Shown in pieces: positions 36,893 through 46,753 of a stretch of 64,000 bases of DNA. Below the pieces are notes generated by a model. It was not told the DNA's origin. It made no database searches and worked only from the letters and a program-made list of their open reading frames with translations. Source of the stretch: Pseudomonas vanderleydeniana (GTDB lineage Bacteria; Pseudomonadota; Gammaproteobacteria; Pseudomonadales; Pseudomonadaceae); contig NZ_CP077093.1 in the NCBI RefSeq assembly GCF_014268755.2, positions 5,112,501-5,176,500 of the forward strand, written 5' to 3'. The number at the start of each line of letters is the position of its first letter. Position 1 is the first letter of the stretch. Position numbers and translations under genes: made by a program.

Positions 36893-37051
36893 ATGTTTCG
36901 TCGAATCACACTGCTGATTCCTGCGTTGATCCTGTTGTCACTGAGCGGCTGCATCATCATGCCGCGCGATCACGGCGGCTGGCATGACCACCGCTACTAC
37001 GGCGGCGGCCCCGGCTATTACGGTGGCGGCCCTGGTTACTACCACCGCTGA
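36893..37051 (+). CDS. Tiny Gly/Tyr-rich lipoprotein
   Basis: A 52-aa protein with lipobox LSGC (Cys19) and a short mature part carrying RYYGGGPGYYGGGPGYYHR, i.e. two copies of GGGPGYY plus a histidine cluster (HGGWHDH). The frame is open upstream, but ATG 36893 with GAGGATG as SD begins the signal sequence. Perhaps a metal-binding or adhesive surface peptide; no characterised homologue known to me. A strong terminator follows. Confidence 0.65.
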   Translation: MFRRITLLIPALILLSLSGCIIMPRDHGGWHDHRYYGGGPGYYGGGPGYYHR

Positions 37052-37058
37052 CATCCAC

Positions 37059-37083
37059 GGGTGAGCCAACGGCTCACCCTTTT
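37059..37083 (+). terminator. Intrinsic terminator of the Gly/Tyr lipoprotein gene
   Basis: GGGTGAGCC (37059-37067) and GGCTCACCC (37071-37079) pair perfectly around a 3-base loop, followed by TTTT (37080-37083). Confidence 0.92.
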
Positions 37084-37103
37084 CGTTTCTGCTCCCTCCT
37101 CTC

Positions 37104-38015
37104 TCACCGCTTGAAACCGATACCCGGCCGGGCACACACCTCCACCAGCCAGTCGACGAACACCCGCACCCGCCGGGACAGCTGCCGATGCGGCGGGTAC
37201 AGCGCTGCCAACGGCAAGCCGGGTTGCGGCGCTCCCGGCAACACTTCGCAAAGACGCCCGTCACGCAGTTGCTCGATCACGTGGTAGTAGGGAATCTGCA
37301 CCAGGCCGAACCCGGCCTCACACGCCGCCAGGTAACCATCGGCACTGCTCACCGAAATGTGCCTGGGCAGATGCAGCTCCTCCACCTGTCCGTCCCGGAG
37401 AAACTCCAGGCCAAAGCGCCTGCCGCTGACGCTGGAAAAATACTCGACCATCCGATGCCCGGACAACGCCTCCAGCGACTGCGGCACGCCCTGCTCGCGC
37501 AGATAGGCCGGGCTGGCACAGATCAGTTGCTCGATGGTCACCAGCGGCCGTGCCACCAGCGACTCATCCAGCACCGCGCCACCGCGCAGCACACAATCGA
37601 CACCATCGCGGATCAGGTCCACGGGGCGGTCGTTCAAGCCGATCTCCAGCTCGATCAGCGGGTAACGCTCGGTGAACTCCGGCAACGCCGGGATCACGAT
37701 CAGCCGGCCGATGGCCGCCGGCATGTCGACCCGCAGCGTGCCGCGGGGATTCAGGCGTGACGCGCGGAACACCGCCTCGGTCTCCTCGAGGTCCGCCAGC
37801 AGTTGCACGCAACGCTGGTAGTAGGCCTCGCCATCGAGGGTGGTGCTGACCTGGCGGGTGGTGCGGTGCAGCAACTGCACGCCCAGGTGCGCTTCCAGTT
37901 GCTTGACCAGGATGGTCACCGAGGCCCGCGGCAGTTGCAGGCTGTCCGCCGCCTTGGCAAAACCGCCCAGCTCGACGATCCGGGTGAACACACGCATGGC
38001 GTTGAAACGGTCCAT
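37104..38015 (-). CDS. LysR-type regulator, divergent from an aldo/keto reductase
   Basis: A 303-aa LysR protein of the CrgA/DsdC-like subgroup: FNAMRVFTRIVELGGFAKAADSLQLPRASVTILVKQLEAHLGVQLLHRTTRQ is the classic N-terminal HTH (4-55), followed by the effector domain. It diverges from the aldo/keto reductase gene by 124 bp with a 5-7-5 dyad at 38051-38067, a plausible T-N11-A-type site. Such pairs commonly sense quinones or aldehydes. Confidence 0.9.
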   Translation of the reverse strand: MDRFNAMRVFTRIVELGGFAKAADSLQLPRASVTILVKQLEAHLGVQLLHRTTRQVSTTLDGEAYYQRCVQLLADLEETEAVFRASRLNPRGTLRVDMPAAIGRLIVIPALPEFTERYPLIELEIGLNDRPVDLIRDGVDCVLRGGAVLDESLVARPLVTIEQLICASPAYLREQGVPQSLEALSGHRMVEYFSSVSGRRFGLEFLRDGQVEELHLPRHISVSSADGYLAACEAGFGLVQIPYYHVIEQLRDGRLCEVLPGAPQPGLPLAALYPPHRQLSRRVRVFVDWLVEVCARPGIGFKR

Positions 38016-38050
38016 TGGCTATCCGTTACTTACATAGATTGTTTAGAAAA

Positions 38051-38067
38051 TACTAATAGTGATAGTA
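38051..38067. promoter_or_regulatory. Candidate LysR operator
   Basis: TACTAATAGTGATAGTA is an inverted repeat TACTA-N7-TAGTA in the AT-rich divergent gap, fitting a LysR T-N11-A box. It begins 73 bp before the reductase start. Confidence 0.5.
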
Positions 38068-38139
38068 ACTCAAGCTGCTTTATCGGCTTTTTATCGACGA
38101 ACACAATGGAGCCCTCTTCACATCACCGGAGTGTCCGCG

Positions 38140-39138
<999 letters not shown>

Positions 39139-39157
39139 ATCCCAGGCAGCCGCGACC

Positions 39158-39294
39158 CTGTGTGGCGAGCGGGCTTGCCCGCGCTGGGCCGCCCGGCGGC
39201 CCCACAACCTGCCCCCGAGGATGACTGGCACACCGAGTCGTCGGGTTTGCGGCTGCCCTGCAGCCGAGCGCGGGCAAGCCCGCTCGCCACAGGG
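39158..39294. repeat. REP pair, GCGAGCGGGCTTGCCCGC family
   Basis: CCTGTGTGGCGAGCGGGCTTG from 39158 pairs with 39267-39294 (GCGGGCAAGCCCGCTCGCC core). The central ~80 bp hold a second GC-rich dyad (CCGCCCGGCGG). Occupies the gap between the reductase and tamB ends. Confidence 0.8.
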
Positions 39295-39310
39295 CTGCGA
39301 CAACATCACC

Positions 39311-42300
39311 TCAGAAATCGCGCTTGTAGAAGATATCCAGCGAACTGGCCACGCCACTCGCCGCCTCCAGGTACACCCGCTTGGTCAGCAGGTAGCGCAA
39401 GGCGATGGTGTTGGCCGGCTCGAACACCCCGACCCCGTAGCGCAGGCTCAGTTTCTCGGTGATCTTGCCGCTGGCGACCACCGCGGTCTTGGTGCCGCTG
39501 CCCTGGGTATCCAGCTCGAAATCCTTGACGCCAAGTTTGTTCGCCAGGTCCGAGGTCACCGACGAACTGCCCATCAACCCCAGCCCCAGCGCCGCCTGGG
39601 CCAGCATGTTGTTGTCTTCTCCGGTGGTGCTCAACGGACGCCCCAGCACCAGGTAGGACAGCGCCTGCTCCTGGCTCATCGCCGGTTCCGAGAAGATCTG
39701 CGTGGTTGGCTGCTCGGCGCTGCCGCTCAGGCGGATGCCAGCGATCACATCACCGGTCTGGCGAATCGCCTCGATGTCCAGGTAGGGCTGGTCGACCGGT
39801 CCGGCGAACAACAGGCGCGCACGACGGATGCTCAGCTTCTGCCCGTAGGCGCGATAACGTCCGTCGTTCAGCCGCAATTCGCCACGGGTGTCGAGGTTGT
39901 CACCGATGTGCACCTGCCCCTGCAGGGTCGCGGTCAGGCCGAAGCCACTGAAGCTGAGCTTGTCCTGCCCCACGATGACATCGATATCCATGGCGATGGC
40001 CAGCGGTGGCTTGCCCTCTTCGGTCTGGTGCCCGACGATCACCGTGTCATCGGAGACCTTCACCGTCGACGGCGGCAACTCGCGCACGGTGATCTCCCCC
40101 TTGGGGACCAGCACCTTGCCGGCGATCGCCAGCTTGTCGCCATGCATCGTGATGTGCAGGTCAGGGGCCACCTGCAACGCCGCGTAGGGCTCGACGTTCA
40201 CCGGCAGCTGCTCGCCCTTGAGCGCGATGTCCACGGCCAGGGCTTCGGCCCAACCGATATGCCCACTCAAGCTGCCCTGCCCCGACTCACCGCCCTTCCA
40301 GTTGCCGTTGAGCTGGACATTCTCCCCGGCGATCTGCGCCTGGACCCGCAGGTCGCTGATGGTGGTCGGCAACTCCGGCCCCGACACCGTGCCATCGCTG
40401 AGCATCAGGTTGCCGTTGACCTGCGGCGCCAGCAGCCCGCCCGACAGGCGCCCGCTGCCATCCAGGCGCCCCGCGAGCTTCTCGACCATCGGCACGAAAG
40501 GCCGGATCACCGCCAGGTCGAGACCGCTGAGACGGAAGTCGCCGCTCAGCGGCTTGTTCTTCGCCAGCGGATTGATCTGCGCCTGGAGCATCAGCTCGCC
40601 CAGCTTGCCACCGCGAAAGTCCAGGCTGGTATCGACCCGCCGGGGGGTCAGGTCACTGGTCAGGCGGAGGGTTTCATAGGGGAAATCCAGCCACTGGCGA
40701 CGCTTCTCGCGAACACGCAGGGTGCCGCCACTGGCGTCGACCATGATCCGGCCTTTCGGGCCGCTGGCCGGCAGGTCCAGTTGCAGATCGGCGTTGAGCC
40801 GACCCTGCCAGGCGAAGTCGCGTGGCATCCACTGCGCCAGGCTTTCCAGTGGGAACTGCTTGAGGTGCATGCGCAATCGGGGCTCAGGCGCCAGTCGCTG
40901 ATCCTCGCCACACAGGCTGGCGTCACCGGAGGCCCAGCAGTGGGCGCCGAACGTCAAGCGGCCATCGGCCAGGCGCTCGAGCTTCGCCGGGGCCTGCAGC
41001 CGCCAATCCTGCCCGCCGGTACGAATGTCGCCCGAGGCCAGGCGACCGCGCCAATTGCCCCGGTCCAGGGTGCCGTCGGCCGCCAGGGCCAGCTTCAACA
41101 GCGGGCCCTGCAAGTCCAGTTTGACCTGCTGGCGCTTGAGGTCGCCGTCACCATTGACCAGCAGGTTGCCCAGATCGGTTTCGCCGACCTGGATCGCGTT
41201 GCCCTTGAGCTCCAGGCGGGCACGCTGGGCCTTGTCGAGGCTGGCCTCGAGGCTCAGGCCCTGCAGGCGATTGTCGGCGAATGCCAGTTGCTGGCCCTGC
41301 AGGCTGGCCTTGCCCTGTGGCGCCTTGAGGCTGCCGGCGACGTCGACGCGCCCCTTGAGCTGACCCCGCAACTGCGGCCAGAGCTGCCCCAGGCGTGGCA
41401 GGTTCAAGTCGAGCTGGCCGGCCAGTTGCTGCTGCAGGCGTCCGCTGCCGGTGATGCGGTTGTCACCCAGGCGAACCTCCAGCGCACCGAGCGTCCACTG
41501 TTCGCCACTGCCACCGGCCTTGGCCTGCAGCACGGCCGGTTGCCCGCGCAGCTTGCCCTTGAGGTCGATATCGACGCTCAGGTCGAGCTTGTCGTTGCGC
41601 AACTCTCCCTTGCTGCGCAACGGCCCGGCCAGCGTGCCAGGCAACTCCGCCACCCAATAGGCGGGGTTGAGCGCGCTGAGGTCCAAGGCGGTGTCCCAGG
41701 CCACCCCATCGGCAAACTGCAACTTGAGCGAGCCCGTGGCCTTGCCCTGCCCGGCGGTCAATTCGAGCTGCGGCAGGGCAATCTGCTGCAGGTCGCCGCT
41801 GAAGGGACTGAGCAGGCTGAAACGCCCGGCCGGGCCATCGAGGTCGGCCTTGAAGTTGCCCAGGTAGTTGCCGTCGGTGTAGTGCACTTCACCGACGAAG
41901 GTCCGTGCCTTGACCGCCGGCTCATCGACCAGCGGATACAGGCGGTGCCAGGGGAAATCCAGCCAGTCGACATTGCCGTCGGCGCTGAAGCCCTTCTGCC
42001 AGTCCAGTTGACCACTGACCTTCAGGTGCTGGTCGCGGCCGGCATCCAGCTCCAGCGCGGCGATCTGCGCGCCCTTGGCATCGACCCGACCGTTGAGCAG
42101 CAGGCCGACGGCACCCTGCTCGGCCGGCAGGCTGGCCTTGCCCTGCAGCTGATAACCATTCTTCAGGTCGCCCTTGCCGGTCAGTTCCAACTGGTTGAGT
42201 TGCAAGGTATCCGGCAGGTCGGTGCTGGCCTTGAAACCGTCGGCAGTGATCCTGACCTGGGCCGGCAGGTTGTCCGCCAGGGCCTGCAACTGCCCGCTCA

Positions 42301-42988
42301 GTTGCCCTTGCAGATAGCCGCTGCTGTCGGCCTTGAGGTTCAGTGTCTTGAGCAGGTCGCCCTGGATATCCAGGGCCAGTGACCAGGGTGCATTGCCGGG
42401 GGCCGGCAACCCCAGGCGGCCCTGCAAGGCCAGCGGCCACTGGGCCACCGGCTGCAACAGGCCGGACAGTTCCAGGTTCAGCTCGTCACGACGCACATGC
42501 AGGGTATCGATCTGCAGCCCGGCAGCGGTCCAGTGAGCTGCCAGTTGCAGCTCGCGAAACTGCTCGCTGCCATCGAGCAGCAGGCTGCCGATCCGCAGCT
42601 GGCCGAGGCGGATGCTCAGCGGCAGTTTCAGATCCGGCAGGCTCAGTGGTCCGCTGTCGGTCGCCGGTTCGCTCGACGGAAAGTGCAGTTCGATCCGCTC
42701 GACATCCAGTTGATCGATGCACAGGCTCAAGCGGGCCAGGCACGGCAGCGACCAGTCGAAGCGCGGCTGGCTCAGTTCGATCCGGCTGCCATCCTGCTCC
42801 CAGCGCAACTGGTCGGCACTCCACTGCCCGCCCAGGCGACCCTGGAAATGGTCCACTGTCAGCCCTGGCACCTGCGCCAGCAGCCAACGACTGCCGCCCT
42901 GGGTTCCGAGCAGCGTCGCCACGCTCGCTACCACCAGCAGCACCAGGGCGACCAGCACCAGGCCAAGGATCTTCAAACCACGCGTCAC
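39311..42988 (-). CDS. tamB: Translocation and assembly module protein TamB
   Basis: A 1225-aa inner-membrane-anchored periplasmic beta-helix protein. A single N-terminal hydrophobic segment (LKILGLVLVALVLLVVASVATLLG, 5-28) anchors it; the body is repetitive amphipathic beta-strand sequence; the C-terminal conserved TamB (DUF490) domain ends SSLDIFYKRDF. It bridges to the outer-membrane partner TamA and moves phospholipids and/or assembles outer-membrane proteins. It overlaps tamA by 4 bases (ATGA), so the two are translated together. There is a long antisense open frame here that is not a gene. Confidence 0.95.
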   Translation of the reverse strand: MTRGLKILGLVLVALVLLVVASVATLLGTQGGSRWLLAQVPGLTVDHFQGRLGGQWSADQLRWEQDGSRIELSQPRFDWSLPCLARLSLCIDQLDVERIELHFPSSEPATDSGPLSLPDLKLPLSIRLGQLRIGSLLLDGSEQFRELQLAAHWTAAGLQIDTLHVRRDELNLELSGLLQPVAQWPLALQGRLGLPAPGNAPWSLALDIQGDLLKTLNLKADSSGYLQGQLSGQLQALADNLPAQVRITADGFKASTDLPDTLQLNQLELTGKGDLKNGYQLQGKASLPAEQGAVGLLLNGRVDAKGAQIAALELDAGRDQHLKVSGQLDWQKGFSADGNVDWLDFPWHRLYPLVDEPAVKARTFVGEVHYTDGNYLGNFKADLDGPAGRFSLLSPFSGDLQQIALPQLELTAGQGKATGSLKLQFADGVAWDTALDLSALNPAYWVAELPGTLAGPLRSKGELRNDKLDLSVDIDLKGKLRGQPAVLQAKAGGSGEQWTLGALEVRLGDNRITGSGRLQQQLAGQLDLNLPRLGQLWPQLRGQLKGRVDVAGSLKAPQGKASLQGQQLAFADNRLQGLSLEASLDKAQRARLELKGNAIQVGETDLGNLLVNGDGDLKRQQVKLDLQGPLLKLALAADGTLDRGNWRGRLASGDIRTGGQDWRLQAPAKLERLADGRLTFGAHCWASGDASLCGEDQRLAPEPRLRMHLKQFPLESLAQWMPRDFAWQGRLNADLQLDLPASGPKGRIMVDASGGTLRVREKRRQWLDFPYETLRLTSDLTPRRVDTSLDFRGGKLGELMLQAQINPLAKNKPLSGDFRLSGLDLAVIRPFVPMVEKLAGRLDGSGRLSGGLLAPQVNGNLMLSDGTVSGPELPTTISDLRVQAQIAGENVQLNGNWKGGESGQGSLSGHIGWAEALAVDIALKGEQLPVNVEPYAALQVAPDLHITMHGDKLAIAGKVLVPKGEITVRELPPSTVKVSDDTVIVGHQTEEGKPPLAIAMDIDVIVGQDKLSFSGFGLTATLQGQVHIGDNLDTRGELRLNDGRYRAYGQKLSIRRARLLFAGPVDQPYLDIEAIRQTGDVIAGIRLSGSAEQPTTQIFSEPAMSQEQALSYLVLGRPLSTTGEDNNMLAQAALGLGLMGSSSVTSDLANKLGVKDFELDTQGSGTKTAVVASGKITEKLSLRYGVGVFEPANTIALRYLLTKRVYLEAASGVASSLDIFYKRDF

Positions 42989-44712
42989 AACTCAGGCCCC
43001 ATGGAAAAGTGCAAACGAATACCGCCCGGGTCATCCAGGGCATGGGCTAGGTCGAGACGGATCGGCCCGACCGGCGAAACCCAGCGCACACCGATACCGA
43101 CACCGGTCTTCAGGCTGGGGAAATCCAGGGTATTGAACGAATTGCCCTGGTCGACGAAGGTCGCCACCCGCCACTTGTCGGCGATGGAATACTGGTACTC
43201 GACGCTGCCGGCAACCATGTAGCGGCCACCGATCCGGTCGCCCTCGGCGTTTTCCGGGGACAGCGTCTGGTACTCGTAGCCGCGCACGCTCTGGTCGCCA
43301 CCGGCGAAGAAACGCAACGACGGCGGCACCGACTTGTAGCCGTTGGTGGCGCTGCCGCCGAACTGCACCCGGCCGAGAAAGCGGTGCTTGTCCCAGACCG
43401 TGGTCAGGCCCTTGAGCAAGGCCGTGCCATACAGCAGGTTGTTGTCCGAACCCAATCCTTCCTTGGCGACCTTGGCGTCGAACTGCAGGCGATAACCATT
43501 GTGCGGGTCGATGCGGTTGTCGCTGCGCAGGTACGAATAACTGACGCCGGGCATCAGCAGGGTACTGAGGCCCGAGTCGTCGCCCAGTCGATATTCCTCG
43601 CGCTGCCACTTCAGCGAAATGACCCGCTGCCAGCCATTGGGCAGCTTGCTGTGCCATTCCGGCCCGACGGTGAGCAGCTTGCTCAGGCTGTCGGTGTTGG
43701 CCAGTTCTTCATACTGGTAGCCCGCCGCCCAGCGCAGCTTGTCGGTCAGCGGCGGGTCCAGCGGATGGTCGTACCAGACGCCGATGTTCTGCCGCGGCGC
43801 GGAAATTTCGCTCTCGATACCGTAGCTGTCGCCCTCGCCGTTGACCCAGTGCCGGGTCCAGCTGGCCTTGCCACGCGGCCCGACGTCGGTCGAGAAACCG
43901 AGGCCCAGGCCCAGGGTGCGCGGCTTGCGGGTGTCCAGTTGGACATCCACCGGAATCACCTGGGCAGTGGCGGTCGTCGGCACCGCGTCGACCCGTACTC
44001 CCTCAAAGTAGCCGCTCGATTGCAGGGCCTGGTTGAGTTCGGCGATCAGCTCGGAGTCGTAAGGAGTACCCGCCTTGAACGGCACCATGCGCTGCAGAAG
44101 GTCCTCGTCGAACGGTGTGTCACCGGAGAACTGCACCTTGCCCAGGGCGTAACGCGGGCCGCTGTCGTAGACCAGCTCGATATCGGCCACTCCGGCCTGC
44201 GGGTCGACCAGCAGTTTCTGTGAGGTGAAACGCCCACTGAAGAAACCGTAGCGCGAGGCCTGGTTCTGGATCAGCCGCTTGGCGTCCTCGTAATGGCCAT
44301 GGTTGAGCACGGCGCCGGGGCGCAGTACGTCGCTCTTGGGAACACGGAAGGCCTTGAGGCTGGCGGCAGGCCCGTCGATCCGCACCGTCACGTGGCGCAG
44401 GTGCACCGGTTCGCCGGGGTCGATGTTGAGGATCAGGCGCGGGGTCTTGCCGCCCTCGACCTCGCTGTCTATGCGTGGCTGGTAGTAGCCCAGGGCCTGG
44501 GCGGCTTTCTTCGCCTGCTCCTCGGCTCCCCGGCTGAAGCGTTCGAGCGCACGCTCGCTGCGATCACCAAGGCTGCCGATATAGCCTTCCACATTGGACT
44601 TCAACTCATCGTTGGCCGGTTTGACCCGAACATCGAGTTCACTCTGTGCCAGCGCCGCCATGCTGTAGACAAGCAGAAGCAGGCCGCTGGTAACTCTTCC
44701 TGAAAACGTCAT
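42985..44712 (-). CDS. tamA: Outer-membrane assembly factor TamA (Omp85 family)
   Basis: A 575-aa Omp85-type protein: signal peptide ending ALA near residue 22, three POTRA-like domains (about 25-250), and a 16-strand barrel with the surface motif SVRGYEYQTLSP (VRGY) near 465 and the C-terminal strand RLHFSMGPEL. It works with TamB in autotransporter assembly. ATG 44712 is preferred; an upstream GTG exists. The tamA-tamB order and 4-base overlap are conserved in proteobacteria. Confidence 0.95.
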   Translation of the reverse strand: MTFSGRVTSGLLLLVYSMAALAQSELDVRVKPANDELKSNVEGYIGSLGDRSERALERFSRGAEEQAKKAAQALGYYQPRIDSEVEGGKTPRLILNIDPGEPVHLRHVTVRIDGPAASLKAFRVPKSDVLRPGAVLNHGHYEDAKRLIQNQASRYGFFSGRFTSQKLLVDPQAGVADIELVYDSGPRYALGKVQFSGDTPFDEDLLQRMVPFKAGTPYDSELIAELNQALQSSGYFEGVRVDAVPTTATAQVIPVDVQLDTRKPRTLGLGLGFSTDVGPRGKASWTRHWVNGEGDSYGIESEISAPRQNIGVWYDHPLDPPLTDKLRWAAGYQYEELANTDSLSKLLTVGPEWHSKLPNGWQRVISLKWQREEYRLGDDSGLSTLLMPGVSYSYLRSDNRIDPHNGYRLQFDAKVAKEGLGSDNNLLYGTALLKGLTTVWDKHRFLGRVQFGGSATNGYKSVPPSLRFFAGGDQSVRGYEYQTLSPENAEGDRIGGRYMVAGSVEYQYSIADKWRVATFVDQGNSFNTLDFPSLKTGVGIGVRWVSPVGPIRLDLAHALDDPGGIRLHFSMGPEL

Positions 44713-44778
44713 AGGCGCGGATGCTACCACGGGCTGGGGACCGTCATAGAACCCCGACAGCGTTTAAAAGTTCGACAT

Positions 44779-45429
44779 TCAAGCCGTTGCTGTTTGTAAC
44801 ACCTGCGGATTGGCGTGATAAAACACGTGCTCAAGGATAGGTCCTACAGCGACCTCGCCAATTTCCTCATAACCCTGGCGCTTGTAAAACGCCAGGTAAT
44901 GCGGATTGCCCGTATCGAGGATCACGCCCTGGGAATGCTCGTCCTCGGCGCACCAGTTGTGCACCGCCGTCAACAGCTGCTCGCCGTAGTGCTGGCCCTG
45001 GAACTGCGGGTGAATGCCCAGCAAAGGCAGACTGTGTACCGCCGTGGAGGGCACACAGGCCAACACCGCCCGGTGGTAGTCGAGGTAGCGCCGGGTGCAT
45101 TTGAAGCCGGTGCCGAGCAGCATGCGCAGGCGCCAGGCCCAACTCTCGGTAATGCCCAGACGACGTTGTGGCGGCGCGATCAGTGCGATACCGATCAACC
45201 GGTCGTTCACCAGCAGGCCGATGGCCGGCAACTCCTGGAAGAAATGCTGCTTGACCAGCTCCCGTACCGTGGCCCGTACGCGCTGCTCGTAACCGCTGCG
45301 CTCGGACTCGAACAGATAACCGAAGGTCGGCTCATGGCGATAGGCGTGGTACAGCAGGGAACGGGCTTCACGCGAGTAGCCACCGTCGAGCAGGTGGATG
45401 GTGGCAGTGGTATCTGGAGTGTCGGGCAT
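44779..45429 (-). CDS. GNAT family N-acetyltransferase
   Basis: A 216-aa acetyltransferase: the acetyl-CoA binding region is LPLLGIHPQFQGQHYGEQLLTAVHNWC (PQFQGQHYG corresponds to the Q/RxxGxG/A motif) and VILDTGNPHYLAFYKRQGYEEIGE is the conserved C-terminal block. The first ~80 residues are less conserved. Start at 45429 follows GGGAGAG. It lies 66 bp upstream of tamA on the same strand and could be co-transcribed. Substrate unknown. Confidence 0.82.
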   Translation of the reverse strand: MPDTPDTTATIHLLDGGYSREARSLLYHAYRHEPTFGYLFESERSGYEQRVRATVRELVKQHFFQELPAIGLLVNDRLIGIALIAPPQRRLGITESWAWRLRMLLGTGFKCTRRYLDYHRAVLACVPSTAVHSLPLLGIHPQFQGQHYGEQLLTAVHNWCAEDEHSQGVILDTGNPHYLAFYKRQGYEEIGEVAVGPILEHVFYHANPQVLQTATA

Positions 45430-45621
45430 TTGGGTCGCTCTCCCTGAACGCTGCATGGGCATGACCTGCTGTCATTTACGAACCTGGGGCCCGCCTGACA
45501 GTTCAACTCAATCACTCGGCCAACGCTTGCCAGAAACGTTAGCAGCGCATTTGTCCTACCGCCACGCTGGCCCGGATCCGACTTGTCGGCTAGCATCGCT
45601 GTTTTGCCAGGACTGCCGCCC

Positions 45622-46434
45622 ATGAAGATCGTCTCGTTCAACATCAACGGACTGCGCGCCCGACCCCATCAGCTCGCGGCGCTGATCGAAAAACACCAGC
45701 CGGACGTGATCGGCCTGCAGGAAACCAAGGTGGCCGACGAGCAGTTTCCCCAGGCGGAAATCGAGGCGCTGGGCTACCACGTCAGCTTCCACGGGCAGAA
45801 GGGCCACTATGGTGTCGCCCTACTCTCGCGCCAGGCACCACTGAGCCTGCACAAGGGTTTCGAGACGGATGACGAGCAAGCCCAGCGCCGCTTCATCTGG
45901 GGCACCTTCGCCGACAAAAGCGGCAACCCGGTGACCATCATGAACGGCTACTTCCCCCAAGGCGAAAGCCGCGACCACCCGACCAAGTTCCCGGCCAAGG
46001 CCAAGTTCTACCAGGACCTGCAAGGGCTGCTGGAAAGCCGCTTCAGCAACGACACGCCGCTGGTAGTGATGGGTGACATCAACATCTCGCCCGAGGACAG
46101 CGACATCGGTATCGGGGCCGACAACGCCAAGCGCTGGCTGAAAACCGGCAAGTGCAGCTTCCTGCCGGAAGAGCGCGAGTGGCTGGGGCGCTTGAAGAAC
46201 TGGGGCCTGGTGGACAGCTTCCGCCATCTGCACCCCGAGGTGAACGACCGTTTCAGCTGGTTCGACTATCGCAGCCGCGGTTTCGAGGACGAGCCCAAGC
46301 GCGGCCTGCGCATCGACGTGATCATGGCCTCCAACGGCCTGCTGTCGCGAGTCAAGGCCGGTGGCGTCGACTATGAGTTGCGGGGCATGGAAAAGCCGTC
46401 CGATCATGCGCCGATCTGGCTGGAATTGAGCTGA
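45622..46434 (+). CDS. xthA: Exodeoxyribonuclease III
   Basis: A 270-aa AP endonuclease/3'-5' exonuclease that starts [19 protein letters not shown]. Glu34 (GLQETK), the GDINISP loop (Asp/Asn catalytic pair) and the C-terminal SDHAPIW catalytic His are all present; length and motifs match E. coli Xth. Its role is base-excision repair and clearing 3'-blocked ends after oxidative damage. The start at 45622 gives the family's N terminus. Confidence 0.93.
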   Translation: MKIVSFNINGLRARPHQLAALIEKHQPDVIGLQETKVADEQFPQAEIEALGYHVSFHGQKGHYGVALLSRQAPLSLHKGFETDDEQAQRRFIWGTFADKSGNPVTIMNGYFPQGESRDHPTKFPAKAKFYQDLQGLLESRFSNDTPLVVMGDINISPEDSDIGIGADNAKRWLKTGKCSFLPEEREWLGRLKNWGLVDSFRHLHPEVNDRFSWFDYRSRGFEDEPKRGLRIDVIMASNGLLSRVKAGGVDYELRGMEKPSDHAPIWLELS

Positions 46435-46563
46435 CCCACGCATTGACAACCTGCCCCGCCGTGGGGGATTCCATGGTTTGGGGCAAGACTTGAGGGCCTA
46501 TTCACGGCGATCCGACGCTTCGGTGAGTCCTGCTCCCACACGGTACGGGCCAGGCGCGGTCAC

Positions 46564-46668
46564 TGTGGGAGGCGGCCGGGCGGCGCTCCGCTTGCTGGCG
46601 ATGGTGCCGGTTCAGTCGTTCATGGTGTCGACTGTCAGGACGCTATCGCCAGCAAGCCGGCGCCCACA
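46564..46668. repeat. Degenerate REP pair
   Basis: The right arm ATCGCCAGCAAGCCGGCGCC (from 46645) matches the 9260 family; the left arm from 46564 has an insertion (GCGGCCGGGCGGCGCTCC). It lies in the 319-bp gap after xthA, which otherwise contains only the putative promoter of the PstS-OmpA gene. Confidence 0.7.
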
Positions 46669-46753
46669 AGAATCCCTTCGCGCGCATCGTCATCTTTCTG
46701 CAACCTAACTGACTCATTCTTGCAGCACTCCTGTTTCCACAAGGTGCCGCTCC

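Noticed and set aside
39221..42382. A 1053-codon open frame antisense to tamB
   Set aside because: It is Gln/Arg-rich with no domain and mirrors the repetitive GC-rich tamB; tamB has full family structure and operon context.
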